A DNA stretch of 64,000 nucleotides from Mycolicibacter kumamotonensis (GCF_002086285.1 NZ_MVHU01000008.1:1-64000); one strand, 5' to 3'; shown: positions 7,774-16,780, numbered from the stretch's first letter. A program made the numbers and translations. Notes: generated by a model not told the origin, from the letters alone.

Positions 7774-9126
7774 CTACCCAATGCCGCTGTGCTGGGACAC
7801 CACCGCGCCCGCGACGACGGTCACCGCGACCGTCTCGGCGTCGAGTGCGGCCAGGACCTCGGCCGGGCCGGCAGCCAGCAGACACAGGTCGCCGGGTTCG
7901 CCGGGCGCGATCCGGCGCGGTGTCGCCGGCCGCTCGGGCCGGCCGGCGAACATCGCCAGCGCGGCGCGGGCCGATATCCGCTCGGCCGGGCCCAGCACCG
8001 CTCCGCTCGGGGTGATCCGGCGCACCGCGGCCCGCATGGCCGCCCAGGGATCGCCGTCGCCGAAGGGCGTGTCGGTGGACAGCGCCACCGGAATACCGTT
8101 GTCGCGTAACGACGCCAGCCGCCACAGCTCGTGGTGCCGGTCGGGTTCGATCTCGGCGAGGTAGTCGTCGCCGCGTTCGGCGACGAAGTTGGGCTGGGTG
8201 ATCACGGTGATCCCGAGTGCGGCGAGGTCGGCCAGCCGGTCATCGGGCACCACCGCCGCGTGTTCGATGCGATCGTCGCGATGCGCCCCGGCGGACTGCC
8301 ATGCCGCGATCGCCACGGTCAGCTGCGCATCGGTGACGCAGTGCAGGGCCACACCGTGATCTCGGGAGTGGTTGTCGCACAACGCTTTTACCAATGCATC
8401 AAGGTTCAGGCGGGCGTCGTCGAGGATGATCTTGGCCGGCCCGAGGGTGACGCCGGGCGCCGGGGCGGTTCCGGCGGGCGCCAGGCAGTGCAGGCGCTGC
8501 AGCAGCTCGCCGCGACCCCGCGCCGCGGCGAATACGGCGACATCGGTGTCGCCGTGGTCCGGGGTGGCCTCGGTGATCCCGGTGACCCCGCGGGCGGCCA
8601 GCTGACGGCTCAGCCGCCGCAGCGACGGCTCTCGCTGCGGCAGCCCGGGCGCCGGATCGCCCTGCGCCCGCAGCAGCCGCCCGTCGGGATGCTCCCCCAT
8701 CCCGATCCGGGCCAGGCCGGCGGAGTTGAGCACCCACAGCGCGCCGCTGCGGTGCGCCACCCGCACCGGGGTCTCGGGGCAGAACCGGTCCAGCAGCGCG
8801 GCATCGAGCTCGCCGGCAACCGACTCGTGGTAGCCGTACCCGCGCACCCAGCCGTCGTGATCGGGGGTCGCCGCGCGCAAGGCGGCGGCCAGCTCGTCGA
8901 CGGTGCGCACCTGCGGCGGACCCAGGCGCACCGAATCCTGTGCTGCGGCCGCCGACCGCAGATGCAGGTGGTGATCGTGCAGTCCCGGAATCAGCGTGGC
9001 GTGGGCAGCGTCGAACACGTCTTCGCCGCGGCGCGCGTCCAGCCGGGGCGCGACTTCGACGATGGTCTCGGCCAGCCGGACATCGACCACGGATCCGTCC
9101 AGCAGCACCGCGCGCTGGATCAGCAC
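7774..9126 (-). CDS. Amidohydrolase family 3-type metal-dependent hydrolase
   Basis: 450 aa. An N-terminal beta segment leads into the metal-binding strand [14 protein letters not shown] (HxH type). Further ligands are likely in VALHCVTD and RIEHAAVV, with a terminal Asp in [14 protein letters not shown]. This order fits the YtcJ/N-substituted formamide deformylase-like amidohydrolases. It starts at a GTG overlapping the CoA-transferase stop by 7 bp. With the upstream CoA-transferase and enoyl-CoA hydratase it forms a three-gene unit, suggesting hydrolysis of an amide or lactam intermediate, but the substrate is unknown. Confidence 0.8.
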   Translation of the reverse strand: MLIQRAVLLDGSVVDVRLAETIVEVAPRLDARRGEDVFDAAHATLIPGLHDHHLHLRSAAAAQDSVRLGPPQVRTVDELAAALRAATPDHDGWVRGYGYHESVAGELDAALLDRFCPETPVRVAHRSGALWVLNSAGLARIGMGEHPDGRLLRAQGDPAPGLPQREPSLRRLSRQLAARGVTGITEATPDHGDTDVAVFAAARGRGELLQRLHCLAPAGTAPAPGVTLGPAKIILDDARLNLDALVKALCDNHSRDHGVALHCVTDAQLTVAIAAWQSAGAHRDDRIEHAAVVPDDRLADLAALGITVITQPNFVAERGDDYLAEIEPDRHHELWRLASLRDNGIPVALSTDTPFGDGDPWAAMRAAVRRITPSGAVLGPAERISARAALAMFAGRPERPATPRRIAPGEPGDLCLLAAGPAEVLAALDAETVAVTVVAGAVVSQHSGIG

Positions 9127-10274
9127 CGTGACACCATCTCGCCGACCCGCGCATTGTCCGCCCCCAGCCGCGGGCCAGGGCCGTGGATGCGCGGGCGCGG
9201 GGGCGGCGACACCGGGTACTGACCGCCGCCATGCCGCGGCAGCGCGGCGTAGCCGGCTGCGACGGCGGCCAGCGCGAAGGTGATGACCTCGCCGCCGCCG
9301 CGGGCCAGCGCCTCAAGCACCGCTCCGGCCGCTTCGATGCCGGTCAGCGGATCGGCGATGGCGTCGCCGCAAAACACCGGGTCGCCTGCCGCATCGAAGC
9401 CCACCAGCCCGCCGGCCACCGCGGCGTCGTCACCGAACCCGGGGAAGCCGTCGTGGCCGGTGATCTGCAGCCACACCCGCCCGGGCCGGCCCGCCACGTC
9501 GAACGGCCCCAGCCCCCGGCGGGTAAGCGCCGCGGGACGCGAGCCTTCTAGCACCACGTCGGCGGCGGCCAGCAACTGCGCCAGAAAGGCGGCGTCGCGA
9601 TCGAAATCGAGTGCGCAGGAAAGCTTCCCGGCGTTCATCCAGTCGAAGAACGCGGGGTCCCCGGCCCGGGTGCCGTCCGGGCGGGACGGGCTTTCCACCT
9701 TGATCACCGTGGCGCCGGCCTGCACCAGCAGTTGCCCGCACAGCGGCCCGGCCCACAGCGAGGTCAGGTCGACGACCAGCGTGCCGCGCGGTCCGCGGCC
9801 GGGCCCCGAAGGCCCGGCCCGGCGGATCAGAGGCGGCGCGGCAGCGGCCTCGCCCAGCGCGGCGGCGGGGAGATCGAGCAGTCGCGCCCGCGCCACCACG
9901 CCGGCCACCGGCTTGTCGGCCGCCCATGCGGCGAGGGCCCCCCACGGCTCGCCGGGGCACTCGGCTTCGATCAGGGCGGGCACGGCGTCGATGTCGTCGG
10001 GGCGCGACAGGGTGAGCGCCCACCAGCCGTCGGCGGCGGTCAGCAGCCGGGAGGCTCCCCCGGCCGAGACGCGGCCGGCTCGCGTCCAGCCCCGCAGTGC
10101 GGCGCGGCCGGCCAGTAGGGTCGCGGCGTCGACGCCCAGGCCCAGCCGGTCGACGGCGTCGGCCGCGCGCTGCAGCACCGCGGCGCGGGAGAAATCCGGC
10201 GGACCGTCGGGCGCACCGGTCAGCCAGGCCAGCCCGGATGCGCCCCAGCCGATCGCCGGATCCGCTACGGGCAC
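9120..10274 (-). CDS. CaiB/BaiF-type CoA-transferase, apparently permuted
   Basis: 384 aa from GTG 10274, overlapping the enoyl-CoA hydratase end by 10 bp. The family signature normally found at the N-terminus (VVDLTSLWAGPLCGQ, then GATVIKVESP) appears only at residue about 167. The first 165 residues contain GLAWLTGAPDGPP and TAADGWWALTL, which resemble the second half of CaiB proteins, while the usual C-terminal half is missing. The domain order therefore looks circularly permuted, with roughly normal total length. Family III enzymes transfer CoA between carboxylic acids, or in related proteins racemise 2-methylacyl-CoA. Function here is unproven; I saw no frameshift. Confidence 0.7.
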   Translation of the reverse strand: MPVADPAIGWGASGLAWLTGAPDGPPDFSRAAVLQRAADAVDRLGLGVDAATLLAGRAALRGWTRAGRVSAGGASRLLTAADGWWALTLSRPDDIDAVPALIEAECPGEPWGALAAWAADKPVAGVVARARLLDLPAAALGEAAAAPPLIRRAGPSGPGRGPRGTLVVDLTSLWAGPLCGQLLVQAGATVIKVESPSRPDGTRAGDPAFFDWMNAGKLSCALDFDRDAAFLAQLLAAADVVLEGSRPAALTRRGLGPFDVAGRPGRVWLQITGHDGFPGFGDDAAVAGGLVGFDAAGDPVFCGDAIADPLTGIEAAGAVLEALARGGGEVITFALAAVAAGYAALPRHGGGQYPVSPPPRPRIHGPGPRLGADNARVGEMVSRC

Positions 10275-11224
10275 GGCCGGGCCTCGGCCGAGACCTCGTC
10301 GACCAGCCCCCACCGCAGGGCGGTCGTCGCGTCGATGGTGCGTCCGGACAGGATCAGATAGGCGGTGCGCCACCGTCCGATGCGGCGCGGGATGCTGACG
10401 GTGCCACCGGCGCCCGGTATCAATCCGAGGTTCAGCTCCGGCAGGCCCAGCACCGCGTCCGGGTGGGCGCGCACGCTACCGCAGAAGGCGGCCATCTCCA
10501 GTCCGCTGCCGAGCACCTGGCCGTGGATGTCGGCGCGGCAGCGGGCGCCGAGGCGGGCGGTCAGCGCATCCAGCGCCAGCGCGGGGCTGTAGCGGGTGCG
10601 GGCGAGGTGGGCGCTGGGCACATCGGTGAAGCCGCCGAACTCGGCGAGGTCGCCGCCGCTGCAGAACGATCGCCCGGCCCCGGACAGCACCACCTCCTCG
10701 ATCGAGGTGTCGGCCTCGGCGACGGCCAGCCCGTCGAGCAGGCCGGCGCGCATCGCGTTGCTGAACGCGTTGTGCCGTTGTGGTCGGTTCAACCGCAGCC
10801 GCAGGGTGTCGCCGTCGCGGTCGATCAGCACCGGGTCGCTCACCTCCGGTGCCGTGGCCGGTCCCCGCTCGGCCAGCCAGTCGGCGAATTCCGGGCCGGC
10901 CTGCAGCACCGAGTAGGCCAGGGATTCGGTGATCACTCCGGCGAACGCCGGCGCCGCCGGGTCGATCGCCCGCAGCACGTCGTCGCAGATCGCCGCCGCG
11001 TGCGGGCGGCGCCGGCACCGCTGGGCGATGTCGGTCAGCGCCTGGCTGACCGATCCGACGGTGATCACCCGGCGGTCGGCCACCTCGGTCTCCGAGAGGG
11101 TGAAGCTGGCTCGCTCCAGCCAGTGCTCGGCGTGCGCGCCGTCGAATCGGGCACCGGTCGCGATGATGAGCCCGTCGCCGGGTTGGGCGTCGGGTGCCGT
11201 CTCGAGATCGACCACGCTGATCAT
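10265..11224 (-). CDS. Enoyl-CoA hydratase/isomerase family protein with N-terminal extension
   Basis: 319 aa, about 60 longer than a standard crotonase. The crotonase core starts near residue 130 (LRLNRPQRHNAFS) and has the oxyanion-hole segments SGAGRSFCSGGDLAEFG and HGQVLGSGLEMAAF, followed by GLIPGAGGTVSIPRRIG with a glutamate position in LPELNLGL. The first 120 residues look like a degenerate crotonase-like half (GDGLIIATGARFDG, then VITESLAYSVLQ). It lies head-to-head with an acyl-CoA ligase, with an operator-like motif between them. It probably acts on a non-standard acyl-CoA in the same pathway as the following CoA-transferase and amidohydrolase. Confidence 0.8.
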   Translation of the reverse strand: MISVVDLETAPDAQPGDGLIIATGARFDGAHAEHWLERASFTLSETEVADRRVITVGSVSQALTDIAQRCRRRPHAAAICDDVLRAIDPAAPAFAGVITESLAYSVLQAGPEFADWLAERGPATAPEVSDPVLIDRDGDTLRLRLNRPQRHNAFSNAMRAGLLDGLAVAEADTSIEEVVLSGAGRSFCSGGDLAEFGGFTDVPSAHLARTRYSPALALDALTARLGARCRADIHGQVLGSGLEMAAFCGSVRAHPDAVLGLPELNLGLIPGAGGTVSIPRRIGRWRTAYLILSGRTIDATTALRWGLVDEVSAEARPCP

Positions 11225-11293
11225 GACGCACGTCAGCGTACCGAGGGCGGCCGCCCGAACCGGCGTCCGACGGTAGCGAAACTACCGTAAAAT

Positions 11294-11308
11294 GATAATG
11301 TCGTTCTC
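11294..11308. promoter_or_regulatory. Operator-like motif, site D (GATAATGTCGTTCTC)
   Basis: One mismatch from GAGAA-N5-TTCTC. It lies in the 113-bp divergent promoter region between the enoyl-CoA hydratase (start 11224) and the acyl-CoA ligase (start 11338), so it could control both. The same motif occurs at 21247, 37724 and 54708. Confidence 0.45.
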
Positions 11309-11337
11309 ATTCACGACGCATGACGGGGAGCCGAGCG

Positions 11338-12852
11338 GTGAGCATTTCGTTGTTGCTGGAAATGGCGGTGTCCGCCGACCCGGATCGGGTCGCCGTCGTC
11401 TCGGAAACGACCCGCTACACCACCGCGGAGCTCAACGCCCTCGCCGACGCCGGGGCCGGCGTGATCAACGAGACCGGTGCGCGCAGTGTGGCCTACGTCG
11501 GGATGGGCGGCGACATGCTGCCCCTGCTGCTGTTCTCCGCGGCGCGGGCCGGGCAGCCCTTCGCGCCGCTGAACTACCGGCTCAGCGGGCAGGCGCTGCG
11601 CGAGCTGATCGGCCGGCTGCCGCAACCACTGGTCGTCGTCGACAAGGAATACCTGGACCTGATCGGCGAGGCCGGCGCGATCGGCGTCGGCCAGATCGAT
11701 TCGGCCACCTTCTGCGCCCGGGCTCGCACCACCACACCCGCGGTGCAGTGGCCGGACCCCGACGACGTGGCGGTCGTGTTGTTCACCTCGGGCACCACCT
11801 CGGCGCCGAAAGCCGTTGAGTTGACCCACAACAACCTGACCAGCTACGTGACCGGGACGGTGGAGTTCGGCTCGGCCGATCCCGACGACGCCGCGCTGAT
11901 CTGTGTTCCGCCGTATCACATCGCCGGGGTCGGCGCGGCGCTGAGCAACCTGTATGCCGGACGCAAGTCGGTCTATCTGCGCCGCTTCAGCGCCGCCGAG
12001 TGGGTCCGGCTGGTCAGGACCGAGGCGGTGACCACCGCGACCGTGGTCCCGACGATGCTCGAGCGCATCGTCTCGGAACTGGAAGCCCGCCCGGTCCCGC
12101 TACCCACCCTGCGCAACCTGGCCTACGGCGGGTCCAAGGTGGCCCTGCCGCTGGTGCGCCGGGCGCTGGACCTGCTCCCCGAGGTCGGTTTCGTCAACGC
12201 CTACGGCCTGACCGAGACCAGTTCGACGGTTGCGGTGCTCACCCCCGAAGACCACCGCACGGCTTATGCGTCCCCCGACGAGGCCGTGCGCAAGCGTTTG
12301 GGTTCGGTCGGGCGCCCGGTTCCCGGCATCGAGGCCGTCATCCGCGACGACGAGGGCCGGCCGGTCGCCGCCGGAGTGCCGGGAGAGTTGTTCGTTCGAG
12401 GCGAGCAGGTTTCGGGCACCTACACCGGCATCGGGTCGGTGCTCGACGACGACGGTTGGTTCCCGACCCGCGACCTCGCCGTGCTGGACAGCGAGGGCTA
12501 CCTGTTCATCGTCGGCCGCTCCGACGACACCATCATCCGCGGCGGCGAGAACATCGCCCCCGCCGAGATCGAGGACGTGCTGGTTGAGCACCCCGAAGTG
12601 CGTGAGGTCGCGGTGGTCGGCGCCCCGGACCCGGAGTGGGGCCAGATCATCGTCGCCTGCGTGGTAGCGGCGCCGGGTGCGTCGCCGGAACCCGAGGCGC
12701 TGCGCGAGTATGTTCGGGAGCAGCTACGCGGTTCCCGCACGCCGGATCGGATCGTCTTCCGGCCGGAGTTGCCGACCACCCCGACCGGCAAAGTGCTGCG
12801 CCGGGAACTCGTGGACGAACTGCAAACAGTGAATGCCGAAGGGGCACAATGA
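11338..12852 (+). CDS. Acyl-CoA synthetase / AMP-dependent ligase (FadD-type)
   Basis: 504 aa from GTG 11338, preferred over ATG 11320 because GGGGAG lies 7 nt upstream. ANL-family motifs are clear: the P-loop FTSGTTSAPKAVE, the adenine-site YGLTETSS, and FPTRDLAVLD followed by VGRSDDTIIRGGENIAPAEIE, with the catalytic lysine in PTGKVLRR. It activates a carboxylic acid to its CoA thioester through an acyl-adenylate. A 100-aa conserved gene overlaps its stop by ATGA. The divergent crotonase-CoA-transferase-amidohydrolase unit probably degrades the CoA ester. Confidence 0.9.
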   Translation: MSISLLLEMAVSADPDRVAVVSETTRYTTAELNALADAGAGVINETGARSVAYVGMGGDMLPLLLFSAARAGQPFAPLNYRLSGQALRELIGRLPQPLVVVDKEYLDLIGEAGAIGVGQIDSATFCARARTTTPAVQWPDPDDVAVVLFTSGTTSAPKAVELTHNNLTSYVTGTVEFGSADPDDAALICVPPYHIAGVGAALSNLYAGRKSVYLRRFSAAEWVRLVRTEAVTTATVVPTMLERIVSELEARPVPLPTLRNLAYGGSKVALPLVRRALDLLPEVGFVNAYGLTETSSTVAVLTPEDHRTAYASPDEAVRKRLGSVGRPVPGIEAVIRDDEGRPVAAGVPGELFVRGEQVSGTYTGIGSVLDDDGWFPTRDLAVLDSEGYLFIVGRSDDTIIRGGENIAPAEIEDVLVEHPEVREVAVVGAPDPEWGQIIVACVVAAPGASPEPEALREYVREQLRGSRTPDRIVFRPELPTTPTGKVLRRELVDELQTVNAEGAQ

Positions 12853-13151
12853 TCAAGTCCGGTACCCGTCTGAAGAGTCAGGTGTGCGACACCCAGGTCA
12901 TCGTGGTGAAGACCGCCGACAGCCTCGATGATCTGCGCGCCGGCGGCGCCCCCATGGTGCCGCTGGACGGCGACGCCTCCGGCGGCGCGACCTTGGACCC
13001 GGACTTCGCCGACGGCGCCGTGATGGGCAAGCGCTACGTCGACGAAGCCGGCGCCGAGGTCCTGGTCACCAAGGCCGGCGCCGGGACGCTGAGCATCGGC
13101 ACCGTGCCGATGGCCATCAAGGAAGCCAAGCCGCTTCCGGCCAGCGACTGA
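12849..13151 (+). CDS. Conserved hypothetical protein coupled to the acyl-CoA ligase
   Basis: 100 aa from ATG 12849, which overlaps the ligase stop by ATGA. The N-terminus LKSQVCDTQVIVVK with a single Cys, the glycine-rich middle GGAPMVPLDG and the end AGAGTLSIGTVPM form a small beta-rich protein. I recall similar small proteins beside acyl-CoA ligases in actinobacteria but know no assigned function. It may be an accessory or carrier-type partner of the ligase; no Ser-based phosphopantetheine motif is visible. Confidence 0.65.
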   Translation: MIKSGTRLKSQVCDTQVIVVKTADSLDDLRAGGAPMVPLDGDASGGATLDPDFADGAVMGKRYVDEAGAEVLVTKAGAGTLSIGTVPMAIKEAKPLPASD

Positions 13152-13169
13152 CCGGCGGGGCAGACCTCC

Positions 13170-13676
13170 TCAGGCCTGCTTCGGCACCGGCCGGAAGAAC
13201 ACCACCAGCTGCCCGATCCCGCCGGCCAAGCCGAGCCCGACCGCGATCGCCAGGCCGGTCCACCCGTCGCACCAGTTCTGGCCGAACAGTAGGTGATCCA
13301 GGCTGAGCGGCCCCGCGCCCACCATGGCGATCCCGACCGCGACGGCGGCCAGCACCAGGTTGTATTCCCACCCGCTGTTGACGATGAAGAAACCGTTGGC
13401 GCGGTGCACGGTCCAGGCCGCCACCAGCATCAGGGCGACGAAGCCCGCCGCGGGAATCGGTGTGAGCAGACCGGCGGCCAGGCCCAGTCCGGCGGCGATC
13501 TCGGTTCCGGCGGCCACCCGGGCGTGGAAGGCGCCGGGCCGCATGCCGATGCTGTCGAACCATCGCGCCGTACCGGGGATCCGGCCCCCGGAGAAGATCT
13601 TGTTGTAGCCGTGCGCGGCCATGGTCAGACCGAGGCACAGCCGCACGATCAACAGTCCCACACCGTAAGCGGTCAT
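13170..13676 (-). CDS. DoxX-family membrane protein
   Basis: 168 aa with four predicted membrane segments (about 3-20, 55-75, 78-95, 100-120) and a possible fifth near 140-160. The N-terminal pattern LLIVRLCLGLTMAAHGYNKIF is typical of DoxX proteins, which are linked to redox and sulfur metabolism or act as small membrane partners of oxidoreductases. Its ATG overlaps the stop of the upstream gene by ATGA, so it is translated with the repeat protein and the TetR gene of the same unit. The specific role is unknown. Confidence 0.8.
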   Translation of the reverse strand: MTAYGVGLLIVRLCLGLTMAAHGYNKIFSGGRIPGTARWFDSIGMRPGAFHARVAAGTEIAAGLGLAAGLLTPIPAAGFVALMLVAAWTVHRANGFFIVNSGWEYNLVLAAVAVGIAMVGAGPLSLDHLLFGQNWCDGWTGLAIAVGLGLAGGIGQLVVFFRPVPKQA

Positions 13677-14341
13677 CGAATGGGTTCTCCTTCTGCTTGG
13701 TCTTGCGGGTCATCTTGCTGATCCGCAACGCGGATCACGTGCTGGAGCCGACCGACGAAGACCGGCGGATAGACGCCGACGCCGGCCCGGGTGATCCAGT
13801 CGGCGGCGAATTCGGGTTGGCTGATCCACTGCGCGGCAACGACTTCGGCTTCCTCGGTGGCTTCCTGCAGCATAAACACCTCCCGGGGATTGTCGAACGC
13901 CCGGTAGATCCAGACGTTCCGGATGCCCGCGGCGGTGAACTCCTTGGCGGTGGCACGCACGTGTGCGATCAGCGCCTCGGCGTCGACGACTTCGGCCACC
14001 GCGGCCACCACCACTGCCGGCGGCGAGGACTGCGAATCGGCCAGTTCGATGCGCTGCGCGAGCGAACCGGCGAAGACGGCCGGGATGTCGTTGACGCCGA
14101 CGGCGTCGAACCAGTGCATGAAGGCGTCATCGCGGAGCAGGTCGGTCACCGGCTCAGCGGCGCAGACCGACATCACCGCCAGCACCCGGCCGGGATCCGC
14201 CGACGAGGTGTAGACGAGGACCTGACGGGCGCCCAGGTGCGCCAGGCTGTCGCGGTGGCGCTGCAGCAGCGGCCAGATCCGAGCCGGATCGGGAACCCGA
14301 TAGTCCGTCACCAGCACCAGGGAGCGCGACAGCTCGGGCAC
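13673..14341 (-). CDS. Uncharacterised protein with an internal tandem duplication
   Basis: 222 aa from GTG 14341 with GAAGGAGA upstream; in-frame sequence further upstream lacks a site. Two halves of about 95 residues align: SLVLVTDYRVPDPARIWPLL with VVVAAVAEVVDAEALIAHV, and PAVFAGSLAQRIEL with PPVFVGRLQHVIRV. Each half could be a ferredoxin-like alpha-beta fold, as in ABM/dimeric barrel proteins. No catalytic motif is recognised. It sits between another unknown gene and a DoxX gene in a TetR-led operon. Confidence 0.65.
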   Translation of the reverse strand: MPELSRSLVLVTDYRVPDPARIWPLLQRHRDSLAHLGARQVLVYTSSADPGRVLAVMSVCAAEPVTDLLRDDAFMHWFDAVGVNDIPAVFAGSLAQRIELADSQSSPPAVVVAAVAEVVDAEALIAHVRATAKEFTAAGIRNVWIYRAFDNPREVFMLQEATEEAEVVAAQWISQPEFAADWITRAGVGVYPPVFVGRLQHVIRVADQQDDPQDQAEGEPIR

Positions 14342-14370
14342 GGTCTCTCCTTCAGGCGCGACGGCGCCCC

Positions 14371-14913
14371 TCAGCTTGCCGGGCTCAGGTCCGCCGCGAC
14401 CGATGTACACGCCGCCGGCCCGCAGCGAAACTTCTCGATGTGGGCTGATCCCGAGCGGGTGGCCGCCGGATCGACGCCGGCCGCCCGCAACGCCTGCGCT
14501 TTGAACGCGCGGGCCGCCGCGCTGAGCCGGTGCTGGCGGGCGTCGACGTCGTCATGCAGTTCGGCGGGCACGGCTCCCCACAGTGTCACCTCGGTGCTGC
14601 TGTGCGCCAGCGCGTCGAGCACGCCTTGGCGCACTTGTGCGTGGCCGTCGAACATCTCGGCGCAGACGGCGATCGTGTGGGGGTGCGGCCACTGCTCCCA
14701 ATGCTTGAGCACCGACGCCAGGTCCAGCACCCGGGCCCCGAGGATCTGCAGGGGGCGCGTGTCGGTGTCCTCCGCGGCGTCGAGGATCATCACGGTGACA
14801 TCCCACCCTGCCGTCGCGCGGTCATAGAGCCAGCCCCCCGCGGCGGTGACGACATCGAGGACGCTGCGGCCGACGACGTCGAACCGATAGCGATTCTGCG
14901 GGTCGCCGATCAT
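14371..14913 (-). CDS. Conserved hypothetical protein
   Basis: 180 aa from ATG 14913, overlapping the TetR stop by ATGA. No known family recognised. Segments such as VVTAAGGWLYDRATAGWDVTV and TEVTLWGAVPAEL suggest an alpha-beta protein with a polar alanine-rich C-terminus. The C-terminal Cys residues (CGPAAC) could bind metal. It is the second gene of the TetR-led unit and probably under that regulator. Confidence 0.6.
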   Translation of the reverse strand: MIGDPQNRYRFDVVGRSVLDVVTAAGGWLYDRATAGWDVTVMILDAAEDTDTRPLQILGARVLDLASVLKHWEQWPHPHTIAVCAEMFDGHAQVRQGVLDALAHSSTEVTLWGAVPAELHDDVDARQHRLSAAARAFKAQALRAAGVDPAATRSGSAHIEKFRCGPAACTSVAADLSPAS

Positions 14914-15524
14914 CGGTGCCCGTCCTTTGCCGGCGGAGCGAAGTCGCGGGCCAGTGTTTCCGTATACGCCGTGAACACCTCGTTCAGGGGTAGCGAAGGG
15001 TCCAGAAGCCATGACATCTCCATTCCGTTGATAAAGGCGAGAATCTCGGCGGCCTTGATGTCCGCGTCGAAGTCTGTGCGGTAGCGGCCGGCGTCCTGGC
15101 CGCGCCGGATCAGGTCGGCGACGATCTCCACCGCGGCGCGGTACCGCTTGAGCATCCGATCGTGCAGTGGCGCCTCGGGCAGCACGTTCTCCGCGAGCAG
15201 CACGGTGAACGTTCCGACCAGTTCGGGTGCCCGGGCGAACCGCTCGGCCACCCGCTGGATCTCCTCGATGAGGTCGCCGCTGCGGTTGGCGTGGGAGTCG
15301 TCGTCGGCGTCGCGGGCGTCGAGAACGGCGTGCAGCAGCTGTTCCTTGGACGCGAAGTGGTGCAGCAGGCCGGCCGCACTGACGCCGGCATTGCGGGCGA
15401 TCTGCGCCAGTGAGGTGTTGCGCCAGCCGTTGCGCGCCAGCAGGTGTTCTGCTGCGAGCAGGATCCGCTGCCGGCGGTCCTCGCCCTTGGCGAGCAATGT
15501 GGCGTACGGCCGTGGTGAGGTCAC
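14910..15524 (-). CDS. TetR-family transcriptional regulator
   Basis: 204 aa from GTG 15524 with AAGGAG upstream; the longer reading from 15557 would run into the operator-like repeat. The N-terminal TetR helix-turn-helix is clear (RRQRILLAAEHLLARNGW, SLAQIARNAGVSAAGLLHHF, SKEQLLHAVLDAR). The ligand-binding C-terminal domain covers about 80-204 and includes a Trp-rich end (EMSWLLDPSLP). It heads a unit with two unknown genes and DoxX. The inverted repeat at 15540-15571 is probably its own operator. Confidence 0.9.
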   Translation of the reverse strand: MTSPRPYATLLAKGEDRRQRILLAAEHLLARNGWRNTSLAQIARNAGVSAAGLLHHFASKEQLLHAVLDARDADDDSHANRSGDLIEEIQRVAERFARAPELVGTFTVLLAENVLPEAPLHDRMLKRYRAAVEIVADLIRRGQDAGRYRTDFDADIKAAEILAFINGMEMSWLLDPSLPLNEVFTAYTETLARDFAPPAKDGHR

Positions 15525-15539
15525 CGGGCTCCTTCGATC

Positions 15540-15571
15540 AACCAACCAAGTGAACACACAGTAGGTTGGTT
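15540..15571. promoter_or_regulatory. Inverted repeat, probable TetR operator
   Basis: AACCAACC at 15540-15547 and GGTTGGTT at 15564-15571 form perfect 8-bp arms with 16 nt between them. The site starts 16 bp before the TetR start codon. Palindromes of this kind adjoining a TetR gene are the usual autoregulatory sites. Confidence 0.6.
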
Positions 15572-15631
15572 AGGGTAGTTGTGACAAGGGTCTCATCGAA
15601 GATTCTTTTTCGCCGAGGTCACACAGTCGTG

Positions 15632-16780
15632 TTAGAGGCCCAGCGACTTGGCGATGATCATCTTCATCACCTCGCTGGTCCCGGCATAGATCCGGGCCAC
15701 CCGCGCATCGGTGTAGAGCCGAGCGATCGGGTACTCCATCATGTAGCCGTAGCCGCCGAACAGCTGCAGGCAGCGGTCGATCACCCGGGCCTGCATCTCG
15801 GTGCAGAAGAGCTTCACCCGCGCCGCGTCGGCCGCCGACAGCGCACCCTCGACGTGTTCGGCGACCGCCCGGTCGAGCATGCACTGGGCGGCCTCGATCT
15901 CGGTGGAGACCGCGGCCAGCTCGAATTTGGTGTTCTGGAACGACGCGACCGGTGAACCGAACACATTGCGGTTACGGACGTAGTCGATGGTGGCGGCCAG
16001 CGCCGAGCGGGACTGAGCGACCGATCCGACGGCGACGGTGAGCCGCTCCTGGGCCAGGTTGTGGCCGAGGTAGCTGAACGCCTCCCCCTCCTCCCCCAGC
16101 CGGTTGGCCACCGGAACCCGGACGTCGGTGAAGGACAGCTCGGCGGTGTCTTGGACCTTGCAGCCCATCTTGTCCAGTTCCCGGCCCCGGGCGAAGCCCG
16201 CCATGCCGTCCTCGACCACCAGCAGGGTCAGGCCGCGGCGGCGGTTGTCGGGGTCGGTCGAGGTGCGGGCCACCACGATCACCAGATCGGCCTGGATGCC
16301 GCCGGTGATGAACGTCTTGGCCCCGTTGAGGATGTAGTCGTCACCGTCTCGTACGGCGGTGGTGCGCATCCCGGCCAAGTCCGATCCGGTGCCGGGCTCG
16401 GTCATCGCGATCGCGGTCAGCAGCGTGCCGGCCGCCAGGCCGGGGAACCAGCGTGCCCGCTGTTCGTCGTTGGCGTAGTGCAGGAAGTACGGCAGGATCA
16501 CCTCGAGTTGGGTGCGCACCGTGGACAGCGTCACCAGGGCACGCGCCGCCTCCTCCTGCAGCACCACGTTGTAGCGGTAGTCCTCGATGCCCGCACCGCC
16601 GTACTCCTCGGGGATGGCCATGCCCAGCATCCCCAACGAACCCAGCTGCTCGAACACCTCGCGGGGCATCCGGCCGGCCTTCTCCCAGTTGAGATATTCG
16701 GGCACCACGTGCTTCTCGACGAAGTCGCGGGCCAGGGCCCGAAACGCCTCGTGGTCTTCGGTGAACAGAACACGCTGCAT
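15632..16780 (-). CDS. Acyl-CoA dehydrogenase (FadE)
   Basis: 382 aa, the usual length. Seen: FAD/substrate motifs AIAMTEPGTGSDLAGM and GAKTFITGGIQADLVIVV, the conserved arginine region RNRNVFGSPVASFQNTKFEL, and the C-terminal FGGYGYMMEYPIARLY then YAGTSEVMKMIIAKSLGL, where the Glu of TSE is the likely catalytic base. It introduces the alpha-beta double bond into an acyl-CoA and passes electrons to ETF. It is the last gene of the long leftward acyl-CoA block, 10 bp after the thiolase. Confidence 0.92.
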   Translation of the reverse strand: MQRVLFTEDHEAFRALARDFVEKHVVPEYLNWEKAGRMPREVFEQLGSLGMLGMAIPEEYGGAGIEDYRYNVVLQEEAARALVTLSTVRTQLEVILPYFLHYANDEQRARWFPGLAAGTLLTAIAMTEPGTGSDLAGMRTTAVRDGDDYILNGAKTFITGGIQADLVIVVARTSTDPDNRRRGLTLLVVEDGMAGFARGRELDKMGCKVQDTAELSFTDVRVPVANRLGEEGEAFSYLGHNLAQERLTVAVGSVAQSRSALAATIDYVRNRNVFGSPVASFQNTKFELAAVSTEIEAAQCMLDRAVAEHVEGALSAADAARVKLFCTEMQARVIDRCLQLFGGYGYMMEYPIARLYTDARVARIYAGTSEVMKMIIAKSLGL

